DNA from: Verrucomicrobiota bacterium | GTDB lineage: Bacteria; Verrucomicrobiota; Verrucomicrobiia; Limisphaerales; AV2 | Assembly (NCBI GenBank): GCA_003218935.1 | Contig: QHPA01000132.1 | Span: 1-8,979 of the forward strand | DNA length: 8,979 bases | Reading direction: 5' to 3' | Shown here: positions 6,808 through 8,979 of the stretch, in pieces | Numbering within the stretch: the stretch's first letter is position 1 | Layout of the letters: each line of letters begins with the position of its first letter | Notes under the pieces: model-generated | The model's database searches: none | Told to the model about the DNA's origin: nothing | Seen by the model: the letters and a program-made list of their open reading frames with translations, nothing else | Made by a program: the position numbers and the translations under genes

Positions 6808-6865
6808 GGGAGGGCCGGCATGCTGCCGGCCCCTGATTCAGGGACGGCGACACGTCGGCCCTCCC
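6808..6865. repeat. Compound GC-rich palindromic element
   Basis: The outer arms GGGAGGGCCG (6808-6817) and CGGCCCTCCC (6856-6865) are perfect inverted repeats. Inside them, GGGCCGGCA (6812-6820) can pair with TGCCGGCCC (6824-6832) over a 3-nt loop, and CCCTG (6831-6835) with CAGGG (6839-6843) over ATT. The outer and inner pairings compete for 6812-6817. It abuts the heptanucleotide repeat. Confidence 0.7.
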
Positions 6866-6943
6866 GCGGATTGCTCCCCTCCCAGTACGACAACATCGAG
6901 ATTTCGTTACATCCCAACGCTCCCGCCCGCGGCAAGGCTTGCT

Positions 6944-7024
6944 AGGTAGGGCGCGTCACTCCGTGCGCGCCGCTCGGGGAACGGATTCGAGTCTGCGGCG
7001 CGCACGGAGTGACGCGCCCTACCT
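6944..7024. repeat. Perfect 30-bp inverted repeat with 21-nt loop
   Basis: Positions 6944-6973 (AGGTAGGGCGCGTCACTCCG...) are the exact reverse complement of 6995-7024, with a 21-nt spacer at 6974-6994. Either strand could form a very stable hairpin. Both strands translate to Arg/Ser-rich peptides (…G-R-A-R-H-S-V-R-A-A…), a sign of a repeat rather than a gene. The element is flanked by an imperfect 13-nt direct repeat (6893-6905 and 7030-7042, one mismatch). Confidence 0.9.
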
Positions 7025-7078
7025 GACATACATCGAAATTTCTTTGTCACGGTACTGTCATGGGTCAGGGGTGGGTTT

Positions 7079-7096
7079 ATACGGTGAAGACCGTAT
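7079..7096. other. 7-bp hairpin or dyad upstream of the PKD gene
   Basis: ATACGGT (7079-7085) and ACCGTAT (7090-7096) are perfect inverted repeats around GAAG. This lies about 70 nt before the chosen ATG of the PKD gene and covers an alternative ATG at 7095. It could be an operator-like site or a leader hairpin, or chance. Confidence 0.35.
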
Positions 7097-7163
7097 GGAC
7101 ACGCCATCGAAAGAACAATTAAAAGTGCGCCGGAAAACGGAGAACACCTCCTTGACCCGTCTT

Positions 7164-8405
7164 ATGAGAAGCAACTCGCGATGGGCAATGAACCGGCGGA
7201 ACCTGGCCTTGATGGCATGTCTCGTGACCAGTGCGGCGGTCACCACGACAAGCGGACTGGCACAGGAGCCTCCACCCACGGCGAATTTCGATGCCAACCC
7301 CAGAGGAGGCTGGGTACCGTTAACAGTACGCTTCACGGACCAGTCCACGGGTAACATCTCGAGTTGGGATTGGAACTTTGATGATGGTTCGACGCACAGT
7401 CCGGAACAGAACCCGTCGCACACGTATAAGATCCCGGGCGATCGCACGGTGAGCTTGACGGTCAGCGGGCCCGGTGGCAGCAGCAGCAAGAACCTGCTAA
7501 TCCATCCGTTTAGTACTCAGTGGTGGTTTAGAGCGGACTTCACAGCCAACCCGACTTCAGGAACTGCGCCCTTGAGCGTTCAGTTCACCAACCAGTCCAG
7601 CGGGTTCTTCAGCGGCCGGGATTGGATTTTCGGCGACGGTTCGGGGCACAGCGCGGAGGTGAACCCGCTGCACACCTATACCAATCCGGGGGATTACACG
7701 GTTACATTGACGGTCAGCGGGCCGGCCGGTTCCGATAGCAAGAGCGGTACGATTCATGTCACCGCGCCTCCGCCTCCAGAAGTCCGCTACACGCTGTTAA
7801 AAGATAGCTACTTGAATGTTAGTTGCCCGAATTGCGGCCCACCACCGCCTCGTCCTCCGGCCGCGATGAGCGGCACGTTTACGCTGAAGTTATTGGACTC
7901 TTCTGATCCGCTTGTAAGCCGGTATCAACTGACCGACGTTTCCTTTATCGCCGCAGGGTATGGAGTGCAATATCGCCTCTCTGGCGAGGGCACCTATCAG
8001 GTCGGGGGCAAAGAAGCCCTCCTCCGGGATATGTCCCTCGCCGTGCAAATCGACAGCTCTACTAACAAGCTGTGCTTCTTCACGAATGACTATCGGGACG
8101 TCCGGAGTGCTTGGCCCCGGATTGGTCCGGTCGTCCTCACGCAAACTAACGGCACCGCTTGGGAGCAGTATTTTTTGACCATTTCTGCTGCGCCGACGCC
8201 CCGATTCACGTCGGTCATGCCCGACGCTCAAACTGGCAATATGCGGTTGCAGTGGCAGGCATACGATGCGGTCCAACTGGAAAGAGCCACTACGGTTACC
8301 GGTCCTTATTCTCCGGTGGCGACCAATCTCACGAGTCAATCCGTTGTCGATGTTGGGGCGTTGACCAACCAGAGCCAGCTTTACTATCGCCTCCGGCAGC
8401 AGTAG
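7164..8405 (+). CDS. Secreted two-PKD-domain protein with unknown middle domain
   Basis: A 413-residue exported protein. A signal peptide (R-R-N-L-A-L-M-A-C-L-V...G-L-A) ends near residue 33. PKD domain 1 spans about 38-115 and PKD 2 about 123-201; both show the core pattern F-D/G-D-G-S and H-T-Y...P-G-D...V-x-L-T-V-S-G-P. A Pro-rich linker leads to a domain (about 206-345) that I do not recognise by name, with C-P-N-C (221-224), G-T-F-T-L-K-L-L, and a threonine-asparagine-glycine-threonine turn. The end (about 356-411: L-Q-W-Q, Q-L-E-R-A-T-T-V-T-G-P-Y, Y-Y-R-L-R) matches the C-terminal tail common on verrucomicrobial secreted proteins. PKD domains are extracellular beta-sandwiches linked to adhesion or polysaccharide binding. 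Starts at 7164 and 7188 both give good signal peptides; neither has a strong Shine-Dalgarno. The gene stands alone, divergent from GNAT and convergent with the PQQ-like gene. Confidence 0.85.
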   Translation: MRSNSRWAMNRRNLALMACLVTSAAVTTTSGLAQEPPPTANFDANPRGGWVPLTVRFTDQSTGNISSWDWNFDDGSTHSPEQNPSHTYKIPGDRTVSLTVSGPGGSSSKNLLIHPFSTQWWFRADFTANPTSGTAPLSVQFTNQSSGFFSGRDWIFGDGSGHSAEVNPLHTYTNPGDYTVTLTVSGPAGSDSKSGTIHVTAPPPPEVRYTLLKDSYLNVSCPNCGPPPPRPPAAMSGTFTLKLLDSSDPLVSRYQLTDVSFIAAGYGVQYRLSGEGTYQVGGKEALLRDMSLAVQIDSSTNKLCFFTNDYRDVRSAWPRIGPVVLTQTNGTAWEQYFLTISAAPTPRFTSVMPDAQTGNMRLQWQAYDAVQLERATTVTGPYSPVATNLTSQSVVDVGALTNQSQLYYRLRQQ

Positions 8406-8479
8406 GGACCGCGACACCGCGGTTGGTCAGGTGAGCTGAGCACAATGTTCTCTCGTTTATGTGTTCTTGTTCGTCTGCC

Positions 8480-8519
8480 TCGAGCCCTAATTTCCGTCGT
8501 TGGGGAGATCAGGGCTCGA
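8480..8519. repeat. 12-bp imperfect inverted repeat
   Basis: TCGAGCCCTAAT (8480-8491) pairs with ATCAGGGCTCGA (8508-8519), with one mismatch and a 16-nt loop. The right arm is the start of the dispersed element copy 2, so the left arm looks like an inverted partial copy of that element. Confidence 0.6.
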
Positions 8520-8537
8520 CGGAGTCTCGCCCCACCG
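8509..8537. repeat. Dispersed GC-rich element, copy 2
   Basis: A 29-nt stretch with ends TCAGGGCTCG and TCTCGCCCCACCG identical to the copy at 609-638, on the same strand and 7.9 kb away. The core differs (ACGGAG against CGAGGAC) and is one nucleotide shorter. Confidence 0.6.
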
Positions 8538-8586
8538 TTCATGGCCCCAATGCGCTTCCATTCTTTTGGGATTGGAGGCTCTCCTT

Positions 8587-8673
8587 GAACCTTGTAGCCG
8601 CCGACGTGAGTCGGCGCACTTGTTTGCTTTCGAGGCAAAGGTTAGCGCCGACTCACGTCGGCGGCTACGGTTC
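8587..8673. repeat. Large palindromic hairpin, perfect 24-bp arms
   Basis: Positions 8594-8617 (GTAGCCGCCGACGTGAGTCG...) are the exact reverse complement of 8645-8668. Past a 2-nt bulge (TT, 8592-8593) pairing continues as GAACC (8587-8591) with GGTTC (8669-8673). The 27-nt loop holds a further stem, TTTGC (8623-8627) with GCAAA (8635-8639). It sits between convergent genes. In frame it encodes peptides such as A-P-T-H-V-G-G-Y, which look like spurious repeat-derived translations. Confidence 0.9.
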
Positions 8674-8778
8674 AGGGGTTCAACGCGCGAAGTTTTGTTT
8701 TGGGGAAATCTCTCCGATGCGCGATTCTTGGAAGCTTCCCGCGAAGTCTGATCTGAAACAAATCAAACCGCACAACTC

Positions 8779-8979
8779 TCAATTCGCGCCCGCCAAATTA
8801 TAGCAGGCGAGCTGGCGAGCGTCGCGAACGTAGAGTCTGCCGTCGGCGCACGCCGGAAAGCTCCAGGTGTTGCCGCAGACCTGTGCGCGGCCCAGTTCGG
8901 TGTACTTGGCCGGGTTCGCCGCCAGCAACAGCAGCGTGCCGTCTTCCGTCAGCACCAGCAGATTTTTCCCGGCAACAAT
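8779..8979 (-). CDS. PQQ-like (BamB-type) beta-propeller protein, C-terminal end only
   Basis: Open minus-strand frame entering from the right edge and ending with TGA; 66 residues are visible and the start lies outside. The segment L-L-V-L-T-E-D-G-T-L-L-L-L (7-19), a stretch Y-T-E-L-G-R-A-Q-V (26-34), then T-W-S-F-P-A-C-A-D-G-R-L-Y-V-R-D (38-53) and Q-L-A-C-Y-N-L (56-62) are the last blade motifs of PQQ-like/outer-membrane-BamB-type repeat proteins frequent in Planctomycetota and Verrucomicrobiota. Such proteins are secreted or periplasmic and many lack known function. Three Cys residues occur in the visible part (35, 44, 59). It faces the PKD gene and is not part of the minus-strand train in the left part of the window. 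Confidence 0.85.
   Translation of the reverse strand: MVAGKNLLVLTEDGTLLLLAANPAKYTELGRAQVCGNTWSFPACADGRLYVRDARQLACYNLAGAN

Larger units (their letters stand above)
6741..7163. other. Divergent intergenic region filled with repeats
   Basis: This 423-nt stretch separates the minus-strand GNAT gene from the plus-strand PKD gene. It contains a heptanucleotide tandem repeat, a compound GC palindrome, a perfect 30-bp inverted repeat and a 7-bp hairpin, each listed separately. Promoters for both directions should lie here. No pair of -35/-10 boxes with good spacing was found: TTGTCA at 7044 and TATACG at 7078 are 28 nt apart. The open frame running from a TTG at 6939 through the inverted repeat is not considered coding. 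Confidence 0.6.
8406..8778. other. Convergent intergenic region with palindromic elements
   Basis: This 373-nt stretch lies between the stops of the plus-strand PKD gene and the minus-strand PQQ-like gene. No gene is supported in it. It carries a 6-bp hairpin directly after the PKD stop (ACCGCG 8408-8413 with CGCGGT 8418-8423, no T-run after it), the 8480-8519 inverted repeat, the dispersed element copy at 8509-8537 and the large hairpin at 8587-8673. These may end transcription from both sides. Confidence 0.6.

Noticed and set aside
7044..7083. TTGTCA and TATACG as a promoter for the PKD gene
   Set aside because: The spacing of 28 nt is far from the usual 16-18 nt.
6939..7163. N-terminal extension of the PKD protein from a TTG
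   Set aside because: It would translate the perfect inverted repeat into Arg/Ser-rich sequence and place the signal peptide over 80 residues into the protein.
8384..8638. Small minus-strand frame (84 codons) after the PKD gene
   Set aside because: It runs through palindromic repeats and yields repeat-derived peptides; no homology pattern.

Overview
The window looks like chromosomal DNA of a GC-rich member of the PVC superphylum, most likely a soil or freshwater Verrucomicrobiota of the Pedosphaera/Limisphaerales type. This is inferred from protein families (DUF6797 plus a sorbosone-dehydrogenase-like propeller, a PA14-cytochrome c fusion, DUF1080, a TIGR02604-type 'PVC dehydrogenase'), from a secreted PKD protein ending in a Tyr-Arg-Leu-Arg-type tail, and from the many GC-rich palindromic elements between genes. 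No search was run, so the taxonomy is a pattern-level judgement.

Layout. Positions 1-6740 hold a same-direction (minus-strand) gene train. Read 5' to 3' it is: GNAT acetyltransferase (6740-6249), a short hotdog thioesterase lacking its N-terminal part (6220-5942), a secreted DUF6797/beta-propeller protein (5945-3690, overlapping the previous stop by ATGA), a secreted PA14 + pentaheme cytochrome c (3605-1584), a secreted DUF1080 3-keto-glycoside hydrolase-like protein (1351-647), and the N-terminal ~212 codons of a PVC-type beta-propeller dehydrogenase that runs off the left edge. The last four all encode predicted exported proteins. Together they suggest a periplasmic carbohydrate oxidation module: propeller dehydrogenases oxidise a sugar or glycoside, the multiheme cytochrome takes the electrons, and the DUF1080 protein cleaves the keto-sugar product. 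That role is inferred from family and context; no substrate can be read from the sequence.

Positions 6741-7163 form a divergent intergenic region filled with repeats: a degenerate 7-nt tandem repeat, a compound GC palindrome, and a perfect 30-bp inverted repeat with a 21-nt loop. A plus-strand gene follows (7164-8405) for a secreted protein with two PKD domains, an unrecognised middle domain with a C-P-N-C motif, and a common verrucomicrobial C-terminal tail.

Positions 8406-8778 are a convergent intergenic region with three inverted-repeat structures. One is a near-perfect 24-bp-arm hairpin, and one element has a second copy at 609-638. The right edge carries the last 66 codons of a minus-strand PQQ-like (BamB-type) beta-propeller protein.

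No RNA genes, CRISPR arrays, transposase genes or phage genes were seen.
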